Positions 1 to 12,780 of a DNA stretch of 64,000 bases are shown piece by piece. The stretch is from Brachypodius melanocephalos (Eukaryota; Chordata; Aves; Passeriformes; Pycnonotidae), in assembly GCA_013398615.1 (NCBI GenBank), contig VZSR01000520.1:32342246-32406245 (forward strand), given 5' to 3'. Both the position numbers and the translations under genes were made by a program. The notes beneath the pieces were generated by a model that was not told the DNA's origin, made no database searches, and saw only the letters and a list, made by a program, of their open reading frames with translations. Position 1 is the first letter of the stretch. Each line of letters opens with the position of its first letter.

Positions 1-16
1 TCCTGGCTCGCTGCTT

Positions 17-92
17 CCTGTCCCTTGCACGGCCGCCTGTCCCTCGTACAGTGGCTCACCTGATCTGTCCCTTGACCAACCTCCTGTCCCTT
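17..92. repeat. Degenerate CCTGTCCCT repeats at window edge
   Basis: A ten-base word close to CCTGTCCCTT occurs at 17-26, 36-45, 64-73 and 83-92, spaced 19, 28 and 19 bases apart. This looks like a decayed minisatellite, possibly continuing left of the window. It is more GC-rich than the DNA to its right. No coding potential is visible. Confidence 0.45.
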
Positions 93-212
93 TGTCCTTA
101 CAGCACAGCAGCAAACCCCAACTGACTCCAACTCTTTATCACACCCTTAGCCTTGAGGGCAAGGCTGTTCCCAATCTTCGGTGATTAACACAGCTGCAAG
201 GTATCAGCCACA

Positions 213-553
213 AGATTGCATTTAGCTCTGTCTCAGTCTTCCCACACACCAGTATCTCCAAGTCCTTCTCCACAAAACTTCTCTCAGTCCACTCACCTCT
301 CAGCATGAATTGACACCTGACACAGGTACAGGATTTTGTATTTGGCATTGTTGAACCTCATGGGGCCAACTCTTGTCCTGGTCCTTTTGGATGACATCCT
401 GTTCCTCAGACATGGCCATCACACCCCTCAGCTTGGTTTTCTCTGCAAGTTCTCTGATGGTGCAGTGAATCTCATTGTCTACATCACTGAAGAAGATACT
501 AAACTGCACTGGTCCTAATACAGACCCCTGAGGGACACCACCTGTTGCTACAG
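213..553 (-). pseudogene. CR1 LINE fragment, broken reverse transcriptase (ORF2)
   Basis: This is a dead piece of the ORF2 reverse transcriptase of a CR1 (chicken repeat 1) non-LTR retrotransposon, which copies its RNA into genomic DNA by target-primed reverse transcription. Read on the minus strand, one frame (down from 509) gives residues such as DVDNEIHCTIRELAEKTKLRG in two halves around the RT catalytic motif. A second frame (down from 348) gives GEWTERSFVEKDLEILV, which in CR1 lies downstream of that motif. The two stretches are in order but in different frames, so at least one frameshift lies near 300-350. Where active CR1 elements have FADD, this copy reads LAEK, so both catalytic aspartates are gone. 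The nucleotide match to avian CR1 fades near 213 and 553. Family identification is firm; the subfamily is not assigned. Confidence 0.85.
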
Positions 554-3500
554 TATAAGGCCTTTGCTACCATATTAAAGCAGCATTTCTTATTGTTAGC
601 TCCATGGAACAGTCACAGTGATTTGGGAATGATTCTCTTTCAGTTCTTTTGAAAATATAAATCTACATATCATTGTTACTAATGAAATATTTCCCACCGT
701 ACTTAAATATACTGGGGAAAATAAATCAAGTCAAAAAGTTACCAAGTATTCTGCCTAGATTTATCTACTGTTACCCTGGTTACTACTAAAAAGCAATTCA
801 GTCTGGCTGATGAACTTCCTGAAGGGAGAGCAACACTCCTAGATAAAGTGTTCTGAGATCCTGACAGAGTTCAAGTTCTTGGGGAAAACAATGGCTCAGA
901 GCCATGTGAAGTCACTCCAGTAAAGCCCCAGTGGCCCTTAGACCAAGTTCCATGGGCATGACCTTCAAATCAACAACAGAGCAGTCGAAATGTTCCTTTC
1001 ACTCTTCCATTTGTAAGCTAAGTACCAGTTATCCCTGGTGAGAGCCAAAGCATGCTTTACATTATACCAGAAGCCAAATGACTCTGCTGATAACCAGAGT
1101 ACCAGAGACTGCACGTCACCTTGATCTTTGCCAGGGTTTCTGTGAGCAGACTGCAGTCCAAACCCTCCGTAGTGGAACTCTGTCCCTGAAACACTCAATA
1201 TTGAGGTACATGGTTTTCCTCCATAGGCCCATCTGTTAGGCTAGTGCCATCACGCCCACCCAGGAAAGGCTGTACCAGTAGCATTTGAGTTTAAAGTGCC
1301 AGCCAAGGGTAAGTTTTATGGGGACAGGTTTCAGAGGATGTCTTTTGTCAAAATTTCTTTGCATTTGGAAAGGAAATAATCCCATTTCTTGTAAAAGGGG
1401 GAAATTACAACCTGAGATAAAATGGATTGCTAAAGACAAGCTTCAGAAATGCCATTTTTGCCTTTCTAGGAACAGACATTTTGTGACACTAGTGAGACAG
1501 TGCAGCAATGACCTTTGGAGTAATCTCTTGAAACTGTGGTTAGACTCTTAACACATCTTAGAGATTTACAAAGTGGCTTGCTGGAATTTTATATGATATG
1601 TTCAGACAGAATATGTTAACTTGAAAACCAATGAGAAACAAAAAATAAGAAATCTTAGTTAGGTATCAATCTGAAACAAAACCCATTTATGTGCAACCTC
1701 TGTATTACAAGCTGTTAATAATGTGCCAAAAAACATGGACATGAAAACAGTAATCCATCAGAAAGAGAGGAAGGAAAGGTGGCCTTGTCAGCAGACAAGG
1801 ATATTTTATCTTTCCTCAGAAATTATTTGTTCAGAAGCTGCCTGCTCCCCAGCAGCCTTTCATGGCACTCACAGCAGGTGTTTCATCTTAACAACTGTGC
1901 TAGCCTTTTTATTTTCTTCCCTTTCAGTACTCACTTTCTGCTTTGTCATCAGTTCAATGTCATTCATTACCAAGAATACTCTCTCAACCGGCACATTAAT
2001 GCCTGTGAAAGAAATGCCAATGCAAATCTGGAGAACGCTTAGGGAGTGTGAAAACTAAAGCGGATTTCTTTTATGAGGTGAAAATCTCTCCATCCCTCCT
2101 CTAAAGATGTCTTCTACTCTGCTGCAAGACATTCTCATAACTTCATTTTTGCCCTTTATTAGAGGATCTAAACTTTTATGAGCCACTTATAGCATTCCCC
2201 CTAGAAATTAAAATCATTGAGGTTTTTCTCACTTTCCCGTTGTGGAATGCAAAACAAAAAGTACCATCCTTCAGAAATATCCTTGCACAGGCTGTAGTCA
2301 TGAATAGTTCGTGGTTCATCATCTTCTTCCTCTCTATGGACTGCAGGGCTTATTCCTAACATTGGCATTAACCCTAAAACACAATAAATGCCCTCAAAGT
2401 CTCTAGGCACCGAAAAGAAATGATTTCCCAAATTTAACTTTCTTTTTACCCTGGGATTTATAACAGAATCCTGTCAGGGTCTTTACTCTTGCTGATGCAT
2501 TAAGTAAAACCACACTACCTCATGGATCTCCAGTTGATGTAGTGCAGCAGGAGGTACAGCCTCAATCTGTGTCTCAGGATCATCCTGGCCAGACAGCTGA
2601 AGATGACTCAAGGCAAGGCAAGAAGAATTCGAATTGTTAAAAAAATTGCATCCATCCCCATTTTCTGCCTTCTCAGTTAGGCTTGATAACTCACTGACTG
2701 GAACTTGACAACACTTAACTGTGAACTTTGTATGTCAGCAAACACATGAAAAATCTATCATTTTGATAGACTACTAAGAAAAGAATAAAGGCATCCTTCC
2801 TTTCTTCTTCCTGAGGATCCAGATCACTATTGGAAGGACTCTATGCTGAACTCGAGTTAAGCTATTTGCCTTCAATCTTTTCAAGTATCTCTGCAATAGA
2901 GAATTAGGTAGCAAATTCAGCTTGCATACATAAATTACACAGATCAGTGATTAAATGTGCAGACATTAACGGGTATTTGTAAAGAATGCAGAAGAAAAGC
3001 AGAAACTCATGTTATGTGGGAAAATATTGAAGAAATCAGAAGTTTTTTCCTATTAATTCTTCCTAGAACATTTGCTTACTAAAGGAACAGTTGGCCAGCA
3101 GGACAACAGTCTATTTTGAACATTAAAGGCAAAAATCTAGGCACAAATATGTAACCAAGATGCTACTAAAGAAGGCATCATCTTGGCAGTAAAAGTGCAT
3201 CAGTTGGATTCCTAATGAAGACACAGGAATTAGTTTCATTTATTCATTTTAACAAGAGTGGGGGAGAAAGTTCATGACATGAGAGGTTTCAAGAGTTTTC
3301 TGTTCTGCTCAGGCCCATCTCTCACCTTCATTACCACAGCCTGGCCCACACAAAACCTTTCTGCTTTCTGTTCTTGCTGAGAGACATGAACCTGAGTTTC
3401 ATTAACACACTTTCTCAAGAGCTCTTTGCAATCAGTTAGCCACGTTCCAAATGTTAAATGGGTAGTGGGGAAAACATCTATTGGTTTCAAAAATCAATTT

Positions 3501-4934
3501 AAAAGCCAGATTTTTCTCTTTTCTTTTCGTCTACCAAGATAAGCCAGTTCATCTTTCTGTGAAGAGATCCACCACAGGAGGTTTGTGTGACTCAGTGAAC
3601 TGCATATATTTTTTTTAGTGACAGAATTTACAGTTATTACAGATGAACAATGCAAACAGTTACAGTTGTGACTTATTGTGGTTATTGGGATATTCCTGGG
3701 AAGGCCAGGAGTTGGATGGTCCTTGTGCTTTCCTTCCAGCTCATGATATACTATGATAGATGCTCTGACCAGTAGCTGACTTTGTTAGAATTAGTTGAGT
3801 CTGGGATGAAGGTGGTCGAGTGTTCTGAGTCACATAAAGAAACATTGCTTTTTAAATAGTTAGTGATAACTACAGGGGCAAAGCTCTGTTTTCTGATCGT
3901 AATATAGATGATACTGTTAAACTGACTCATATGAATTTAATGATTTATGTTCTATTTCAAATAGGATGTTGGGAAGAACAATAGTTTCTGATAATTCAGT
4001 TTCCTCATTTGTAAACTAAAACCACAAACAATCTCTTTTATAAAATTGGAAACCTGTGGCTAAAAAGTTATATTTATCTTAACTATTTATTATTTCTTTG
4101 GTAATTTCTTCCTAAAATAGAAGTTTAATTCTGTTGGCAATGTGTCTTGTGTGCCTGAATTAAAAGTTATTTGACCTGTATGGATGCTTTAGAGGTCTTA
4201 ATGTGTAATTTGTTTGACAAAACAAATCTGCTCACCACTCCTTTGAAAGTCTTTCAGATCCACTCTATTTTGGCCAGGAATGGCCGTGCTGGAGAGCAGC
4301 TGGTCAAAAGGCACACAGCCTTTTCCACTTAGCAGTCTTTTCCTAGCGTGGGATCTTGACAAAACAGTTGACAGATCATTTATTTTCTTTCCTAACTCTG
4401 GCAAGGCTCTGGATGAAAATATCATTTGAACATAATATCACAACAGAACTTTCATGTTTGCTCCTCGGTTCATCTCAACTCCCTCTACTAGTCATGCCCA
4501 GCATCATATTAAATCTGGAGGACTGCCATTCTTGAACTGTGCATGCTGCCAGCCATCTGAACTACAAACAGCAAATAAACACACAAAAGAGCTACTCTTC
4601 TCCAATGTTAGATGAAACAAATTTGTGCCCTGACATAAAAGCGCTGAGATGTCTCCCACACAATACAGATCAGTGAGGACCATCTGGTTGGTTTCCTTTA
4701 CAGCCAGACACCAAAATGAGGAAAGTTGTCACAGTATAGGAAAGGATTTTCCTGTTTTGGAATTACTGCAACATGCTGGATTGTATATTGTGTCAATGGC
4801 TTGTTTAACATTTAGCTGTAGGAAAACAAAGGGAGTTGTAAAGATGGTAACAGGCTCCAAATCTAAGCAGACTAAACTCCTCAGCAGAAAGAGTTATGCA
4901 GCAGCATCTACAGAAATCACAAAATTCATCCAAA
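554..4934. other. AT-rich non-coding DNA, nothing recognised
   Basis: Open frames here are all under about 115 codons and none resembles a known protein. I recognise no RNA gene or mobile element. Only short homopolymer runs, such as the T run near 3610, stand out. Confidence 0.6.
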
Positions 4935-5318
4935 GGTTTGGGTACCTCTCCAGTGAAGACAGGATGAGTGTTGTGCTTGTTCAGTCTGCAGAAGGCTCCA
5001 GGAAGACCTTCGAGCATCTTCCAGTACCTAAAGAGAGCTCATAAATACGATGGGGATAAGTTTTTTAGCAGGGCCTGTTGCAACAGGATAAAGCTCAATT
5101 GTTTCATACTAAAGGAGTGTAGATTCAACCTAAGGATGGGAAAGAAAATTTTTACAATGAGGGTGTTAAAATGCTGGCACAGGTTTCCCAGAGAGATGGC
5201 AGATGCCTCATCTCTGGAACATCCAAGGACAAGTTGGACTGAGCTCTGAGCAGCCTGATTATTGCAAGGGGGGTTGTACTAGGTGTCCTTTAGTGGTCCC
5301 TTCCAAGACATGATTTTA
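4935..5318 (+). mobile_element. CR1 LINE fragment, old 3' end
   Basis: The order of landmarks matches the last 400 bases of avian CR1: a TACCTCTCC...GAAGACAGG segment near 4943, CTTCCAGTACCT near 5019, TTTTTAGCAGGGCCTGTTGCAACAGGATAA near 5060 in two parts, a CACAGGTTTCCCAGAGAGATGG segment near 5177, and TGGTCCCTTCCAAGACATGATTTT at the end, in two parts. The copy is 5'-truncated, as most CR1 insertions are. The terminal ATTCTATGA-type repeats have decayed to ACATGATTTT. Many substitutions show that it is older than the copy at 32783-33092. The open frames across it are accidental. Confidence 0.8.
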
Positions 5319-5630
5319 AACACAAACTTATGAAATCCACATAATGTGGCATGTCGATCTAGAATGGCGTCCTCTCTCCTTTAAATTGCCAGTAGCAATT
5401 TATCTTCATTCATTTTTAGCAAGTATTCTGAAGATATGGGCATGCAACACCTGTATGAATATTATTATTTATGAGTGTCTTCAGAGTCAAACCTTAGTCT
5501 TGTTAGAACCAGTAGGAAGATGTAATTTTTCTCACTCCTCTGTCAAGTATACACTGCTATAACATTTCTGAATCTGGGACACAACACAAACCTATTATTT
5601 ATCCTATGATTGGGGTCCACACAGCCACAC

Positions 5631-5650
5631 TATCAGGTGAGCACCTGATA
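5631..5650. repeat. Perfect palindrome with 9-bp arms
   Basis: TATCAGGTG is followed by AG and then CACCTGATA, a perfect inverted repeat with a two-base centre. Each arm contains the CAGGTG/CACCTG E-box core bound by SNAIL/ZEB and bHLH proteins. Whether it is bound is unknown. Confidence 0.6.
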
Positions 5651-7429
5651 GACACCTTTGGCTGTTCTTGTAAGGAGAAAAACTGCAAAATCAAGTCTTG
5701 ATTTGATTTTTTAAAATTATGATGTAATGCACAAGTGAGTATTTATTTCAGTAGCCTCATGCACTTAGTGTAATCTTACTGGATTTAATTCATCCCTGGT
5801 GTATCTACAGTGACATTAGCATTCCAGCTGTATTGGAATGACACCAGAAATGAATTGGGCATATCAACTGCAGCAAGGCTGCACAGAACAGAAATCAGTG
5901 CAGAATATATCTGTTACTTAATATTGTATTTTGTTTATAGTAACACTATATGAAAATTTAAAGCTTCCAGTCAGTGGCTGACATTTTAAAATGTCTAAAT
6001 TGCACAGACGTTTTCTGTACATCTCAGAAAATAAGAAAGGTTGTGTCTCAGAATCTGATGACAGACAGTGCATTTCGTTGACTACCTTACAGTAGAGGTA
6101 GTATGGTTATAACTTTTCCCACATGAAAACATTATTAAAGCAGCACAAGTAACTGTGCTTCATTTTGTACATGTGTGGCCAATGGCTAAACACACACACA
6201 TGAACACTGTGTGCTCACTGGACATTCTGAGGTTGTTAAAGTCTAGTTACGTTTTTTCCCCACAAAATTTCTCTTCATCAGCAGACCTGCTCCTTTTTAA
6301 GTAATGTGCATGACTTATTATCTTCCTTTGTCCTCTCCACACGCTTCTGGAATCAATTTACTTGAGTCTCATGAGAAGTTCCCTGAGAAGGAACACCAGT
6401 CTTCATATGGCCCTGCACAGCATGATCACCAGAGGAGATCTACACATGCTGTCAAGTTACACATAAATTAAGATGATGATACAGCTTTGCCACTTGAGGT
6501 AACGTAGGTCATGTATTCAGGTTCCCCCAAAGAAGTTTTTAATTGTCATCTAGTTCCATATATGGGTATTAGGTAATTGTTAATGTTCTGGACAATTCAC
6601 TTTCAATTTTTTATTTTCACAAGAAGTAAAAAAAAAAAAAAGTTTTTAAAATAAACCAAGGAAGATATGTCGCTACTGTAGTATATTTATTTTGTTTGCT
6701 TATTCTTTCTTCCTTTAAATCACAGAACTTACTTAAGCAGTTTGTTTTCTGCACAGGTCCTTTGCCTTGGGGGGAAGTTGCAACAGCTTTTCTCTGTAAT
6801 TTTTTCCTCAGAAATTAAGTCAAAACAAAGAAGATTATATGTGCAGTCTACATACAGAAACTCTTTCAGATTATTTAATTTGATCTTATGTCTAGCCTTC
6901 CATTATATATATGTGAGTACTGTATTAGGAATAGAGTTAACTTTGAAACAGCCAACATTTTTTATGATTTATTCCCTAGGATCAAACACTTTTTTTTTTT
7001 TTTTGAAAATGCTGGTTTAACACAAGCGAGAGTTCTAGAGTGTTTCAAAGTACAGAACTTTGAAATTTCACTTTGAATTTTCATGACAGCTTTCACAGCA
7101 CAGACTTAAGCATAATTTTCAAAATGTCATCATTGCTGATTTTTATTGGTAAGTTACCATGACATCTTCTAAAGGCTTCAACAATGGGCAGTTATAACAA
7201 ATTTACATATAGTTAATTCAAAACAGTCGTATGCCACATATTTGCCAACTGCATGAATGTTACACCTACAAAACAGAGTCAGTTGTGCAAGATGCTATAG
7301 CAACACAAGGGAAAAGCTCTTCCAAGGCAGTTTCATTAATGTTGCGCATCATATTAAATGGATTACTTATCTATCAGTCACTGCAATAAAAATCAGTGCA
7401 ATGGGCTGATTTTGAGAAACAATCTCATT

Positions 7430-7482
7430 AAATATGCCATTTGTCATATGTCAATCTCATTAAATTTGTCATTAAATATGCA
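7430..7482. repeat. Three short direct repeats of CATTAAAT
   Basis: CAATCTCATTAAAT occurs at 7430-7443 and again at 7452-7465, and CATTAAATATGC follows near 7470. The first copy also continues into ATATGCC. This looks like local replication slippage in AT-rich DNA. Confidence 0.55.
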
Positions 7483-10262
7483 TTCAAGTGATACTATTTA
7501 CATATAATAATTCAGAATACAGTACTTGGATGAGTCATTTAAATACATGCACATGTAGGACATGCTGCAAGGTAGCAGAAAGAGCTTTATATATTATGTT
7601 GAGACATGGGAGGATAATTGATAGGACACTGAAATCTTTATTATTGAACATAATCATTGTTTCTAATGGATTAACTCCATTTAATTGAAGTTGCTTGATT
7701 ATACCACATCTCTAGGTGGTTATTCTTATCTGCAATGACATGTAACTAAAACTTAGAACACTTAGGTCTTCTACAGCTGTAATTAAAAAAATTAGACTAA
7801 TGTCCAGACTGTCCATGCAGATGCTTTTCCCCAAAAAGCATGGACAAATTTTAGTAAGGCAACCAATGTCATACATGATCTCCAGAAGATCTGAAACAGA
7901 AATTCAATGTGACCCCTAAATTTATTTCTTTTAAATAGGAATAACTGGACTCATCACTTAATCATAATATGATTATCTGGTGCAGGTATATGGATAATTT
8001 CCAGACAAAATGAAGTGGAAGGAGTTTCCGAATTCAACTTGCAATTAAGAAAAAAAAAAAAAAAAAGAAAAGAATTATGGATATTTCATCACTGTCTAGA
8101 GATAAAATTTAATTAACAGAGAAGGTTGCAGTCGTGTTTGAAAAGAGATCTTGCTAGAAAAACTATCTATTCCATAAAACCAAGGTTCGTATGAAAAATG
8201 TCAGTCAAGCACAAAATGCAGCAGCAGATCAGCTGAGGTGGATTGCAGCCATCAGTGACAAGTACAGGGTGCAGTGGTCACATCTGGAGCTAATGTCATT
8301 CCCATTGAAGTGACTTTCTCCTCTTTTGGTGCCACACAGCAGATCACTTTATAGATACCTTCCCATTGTGGTTGCTGCTTTGACAGTGGTTCCAGCTTTT
8401 TTTTTTTTTTCCAGCCTTAAACTTTCCTCATCTGCTGAAGTTTTGATTGTTTTACAGGGATACTTCCAACTTTCAATTTCAATTTTTTATCCACATCAGA
8501 GTTACTAGTACCTCCTGGGGAAGCTGTTTCTTCTTTCACTGTGTTGCAGTAATATAACTGTAAGGATTTAAGTGTCCTACTAGTTTACAAACATAGAAGG
8601 AAGAAAAGAGACACCCTTGATATGCCCCATCATCATTCTGCATTAGGCCTTTTTCACCAGCTGTCACAGCCCTGGGGTAAACTGTGCTTGATGTAACAGA
8701 AACGAAACCAAAGTATTTTCCAAGTTCTAACCAAAGCTTTCTCAGACTCTAAAAAACTGAAAAACAATATCTCAAATGTTAGCTTTGCAATTCCATGTGT
8801 TGGCAGGCAGAAGACACAGATCTCTCCAAAACACTCTAGGAGAGACTTTTTTCCTCCAAAAGAAGTCTAGCTGGGTCAGAGACTTTTGGTTCCCGAAAGC
8901 TGTTGGTGTTTTCTCCCCCACAGAGAACTTTCTCTGGCACCTCATCTTTCAGAGGATCGAGTCTTGTCATCTCTGTTTAACAATTACAGGAGAGCTCTTT
9001 GTAACAAAGATCAAATAAGCATCTGGCTTAGAGAAAAATAATCATCTCCATCACCGTCTTCCAAATGAGAGTGACTGACAAGCTGTACTCATAGCATGAA
9101 GGACACGTCTAAAAAAATGTTTTTCCTGGCTGAACTGGAATTCTCAAATCTTTCCACAGACTTCTCAGTGTTTTAACAAAAACAGAGCTTCACAGGCATC
9201 TCTCTTCCTAAGAAAAATTGCTCAGTTCTTGTCCTTTCTCCAGTTGTTCACTGAACTGTATGAAAGTAAGAACAGCAGTGCTTTATCAGGAAAAGAATTT
9301 TAGGAATATGTCTGTTATCACACCACACTTGTACATTTTTTAATATGAGAAAAGAATAAAACACTAGCACTGAACTTCAGCACATAGGAGAGAGCAAGTA
9401 AACAGCAGGTTACTATAATTTTACATGTAATAGTTGTATGTTTAGTCAGACATCTCAGGAACAAAACTGAATCTAATGAGAGGGGAAGAGCCTGGGTTGT
9501 AGAGTGGCTTTCTGTGTCTGAACTTGGCCTGAAGCATGTCCCCAGGCACCCCACTCTTTATCAGAAGTCCATACATAAGACGGCATAAAAATGACATTGT
9601 AAAACACACACTTCATATCCCTAAGCAAATATATACTCCCTTTTTACATTTTTTGACTTGTTGCTTTTCTAATGTTAAATCCTCAGCCTATATCTAGTTT
9701 TGCTTCTATTAAAGTGGACTGGAATTGATGTACCTTTCAGCAAATGTCTTACATCATTGAACTGAGTCTTATTAAGATGTCCAGAAAATCTCTTCAACCC
9801 TTCACTGAGCTAAAAGAATAGCATGGTATGCACTAAAGTTAGTCAAGTATTCTCCTGAAAAGTGACTGCTCTTTGCAGAAGTGCAAGGCTAGTTTGTGCA
9901 CTGAGAAAAATAGTTGTCTTCTCTGAGTGGCATGTCAAGGGTCCCTTGGTTCTCTCTCTTAGAAACTGCACTTGTTTCAAAGTAAAAATTGCCTTGTCTG
10001 TTTCTATTACTTCTGCCAGGACTAAAAACAAAGGTCCTTTTTTAACACCAACTCCTGCAAGGTATGCAACACTTTCAGAAAAAGTGATGGAATTGTTACA
10101 GCGAAACTTCTGTACTATGAAGCTGTTTGATGTCCCTCAAACTTCCCTTTGTTTATTAATATCAGTGCACATAAAAACTAAATTTTCCCCTCCACCAACA
10201 ATGGCAATGGACATTTTGGCATTAGCTATATTACAAAAGGTATTAAGCCACAGAAAAGAGGT

Positions 10263-10288
10263 AGCAGAGTATCATAGCAGAGTATCAC
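10263..10288. repeat. Two-copy 13-bp tandem repeat
   Basis: AGCAGAGTATCAT is followed directly by AGCAGAGTATCAC. The two differ only in the last base. It is a recent short slippage duplication with no visible function. Confidence 0.65.
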
Positions 10289-12600
10289 ATGAAGTTGTGA
10301 GCTCTTTACGTAATTTATGATTTTGAGAAGTAGTTTACAACAGTCTTTAGCTAGCTCTAAATAAAATATCAGTATGGAATGCCTCTTTCAATTTTCATTT
10401 CTTTCATGCTGCCCACTTGTAACAAAACACTAGCACACAGTTACCAACAAAACATAAGGCAGCAATGTTCCCAGATAGGAGAGTGGAGATAAGTCCTCAT
10501 GAGTTCTGATCTTAGCAATATCTCAAAATCAAACAGAAATCTTATTCAAGGAGATTTGTGAGTACAGGACAGTGGTAATAAGAGATCCTTTTTCTATCAG
10601 CATGTTGTTGTTTCCTTGTTACCAACACCTGCAATGCAAACTGGATGATGTACTGCAGTGAAACCTGAGGAGTTATGATAAATTCCCTAGGCTCCCTAAC
10701 AGAAGGATTATTTTCTAAAGCTGTTGCAAACTTCCCAGCCAAGAGTATTTCTGTCCAGGGACTCCTCTGGGCACCTCTCTCCTGCAGTTCAGGCTCTTCC
10801 ATCTAGATTTCAATATTTACTTGCTAAGGATAAAATGCACCCTTAATTCAGACTACAACGAAACTAAAGATCTTGGAATCAAATCTGATAGGCATCACTG
10901 GAGTCCAAAAAGGAAAGATTTACGGAGATTTTTTCATAGGCTTTGTAAACTTAAAAATAGATCAATGCTTTAAAAACTCTTCATCCTGCAGTTTTGACAC
11001 TCTGATGGAAAAATTAATATAATCTGGATGTCATACTTAAGCACTTTTTCACAAACAACCATCTTCCAGATCATCAACTGCAGACATTTTTCAATTTTTG
11101 CAAACTGTACAATAGAGCAGTAATGACAATACAACAGAGCCCTACCCTAACAGTGCTTCAAATTTCATACAGATTGAATTGTGAAACCAAGCAACCACAT
11201 CACAACCAATGACAGCTGCTTGATAAAAATGGTTACAGTTATTTTGAGCAGCCCTTCATTTGAAAGGAATGTCCACCATAAATTCTTCTCACCAAATCCC
11301 TGAAATATGCTATGCCTATTCTGCTCAGGGATAAACAGAGGTATGTATAGCTAACATGACAAAATCACACAGTAAATACACAGGGTAAATTGGAGCAAAT
11401 TGTCCTGATCCCCAGATCCATTCTCCTACTCAGCAAAATCATCTTTCAAAGCACTTAATAAAATTTTTCAGTCAAGAGCTACATTAACACCAGAGAATTA
11501 ATACATATAAAAGTAATAGCCCAAATAATTCCAGAGAAAATAAATAAATAGCCTAATCTGAAGAGGACTTCATTTTCAAGGCATAGTGATCATACCCTCT
11601 AAATAACTATAAAGGGAACAATTCTGCATGAAAGGACTGACTTCTCAAATCTGTACAACTGAGAATCTGAATCATTTACCCCAGAAAGGGAGTTTTGATG
11701 GAACTCCAAGCTTCCATTATAAGGGGTGTTATACAGATGATTGTCTACTACTTGGCCCTCATCTCTCTGTTAGTGTTTTACACAAAGCAGCACTCATAAA
11801 CACACCTTAGCTTTCCACCTCATAACTTAGTTTTCCTAAATTCTATTGAGTTTATCACTTCCTCAGGAACCCAGAGAAGCTGATTGGGCCAGAAACTGTA
11901 TTTATAATCTTCTGGACGAACCAGCACTCTGCACATGAATAATAAATCAACAGGCAAGCTCTGGCAGTTTTTGTGAAAATATTTGTGAGCCTTTTAATGT
12001 GATCTTAGTAGACCATACCTTGCTTTCTGTTCAAAGTATGTGCTGTGACTTTTCACAGCAACTAAGGCCCTGAACTGCATTTTCACTGTTCATAGAATAT
12101 GTTATGTTTTCCAAATCTACGTGGCACGAGATGGCAACATTCCTTTACTATTTGGTGCTGCTGTACATTTAAAGGTAACTCTGTGCTATGCACTAAAAGA
12201 AACCAGGCAACCAGGTGCTGCATCCCATAATGACATTTCCCATACCAGTTAATTACTGAATTTGTTGCTGTGTAGGTTTTGCCATACTGAAATGGTGGTG
12301 AGCAGTGGCCTGCTGGTGCTGTGTCACTAACAAGATACCTAATTACTGGCTAATTACTGCCTAATTGCCTAATACCTAGTCAGTCATGACAAAACCCTTA
12401 CAGCCCTTACCTGTGCAATACCAGCACAACTGGCTGTTTCAGCAGGCACAGAATTAGACTCTAAATGTTTCTATTAGTTAATAAGTAAAGTTCCTCTTTT
12501 CCTGTTTTGCTTCCATTTTCTCTTTTCTTAGGTGTTCTGTAGGACATTCAGGTACCTGAGTTTGAGATATTTTCACAACAGTTTTTCTACCGAAAGCAAC

Positions 12601-12780
12601 TTTTTTCCTACCATTTTGGTCTTTTTTTGTTGGTTTGTTTTTTTTTGGCGGGGGGGGGGAAGAGGCAGCACAGAGAGAAGGGGGTGTTCTGGGGTTTCTT
12701 TGTTGGTGTTTTGTGTTTTTTTGTTTGGGTTTGAGTTACCTTTTGTTTTGTTTTGTTTTTTGAGAGCTATTGTTATTGTT
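12601..12780 (+). repeat. T-rich/G-rich low-complexity tract
   Basis: This is a T-rich stretch with interspersed G runs, including ten G in a row at 12650-12659 and TTTTG-type repeats near 12745-12765. The frame at 12532-12930 through it is rich in F, V and G only because of this composition. Confidence 0.7.

Larger units (their letters stand above)
5319..12630. other. AT-rich non-coding DNA with small repeats
   Basis: No gene or named mobile element is recognised. The stretch includes poly(A)/poly(T) runs near 6628-6641, 6989-7004, 8049-8066 and 8398-8411, and the small repeats listed separately at 5631, 7430 and 10263. The longest frame (9862-10320, 152 codons, plus) has no recognisable domain. 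Confidence 0.6.

Noticed and set aside
4649..5044. 131-codon frame, plus strand
   Set aside because: Its right end runs into the CR1 3' end, and the translation resembles no protein.
9862..10320. 152-codon frame, plus strand
   Set aside because: No motif recognised; includes a local slippage repeat at its end; treated as chance.
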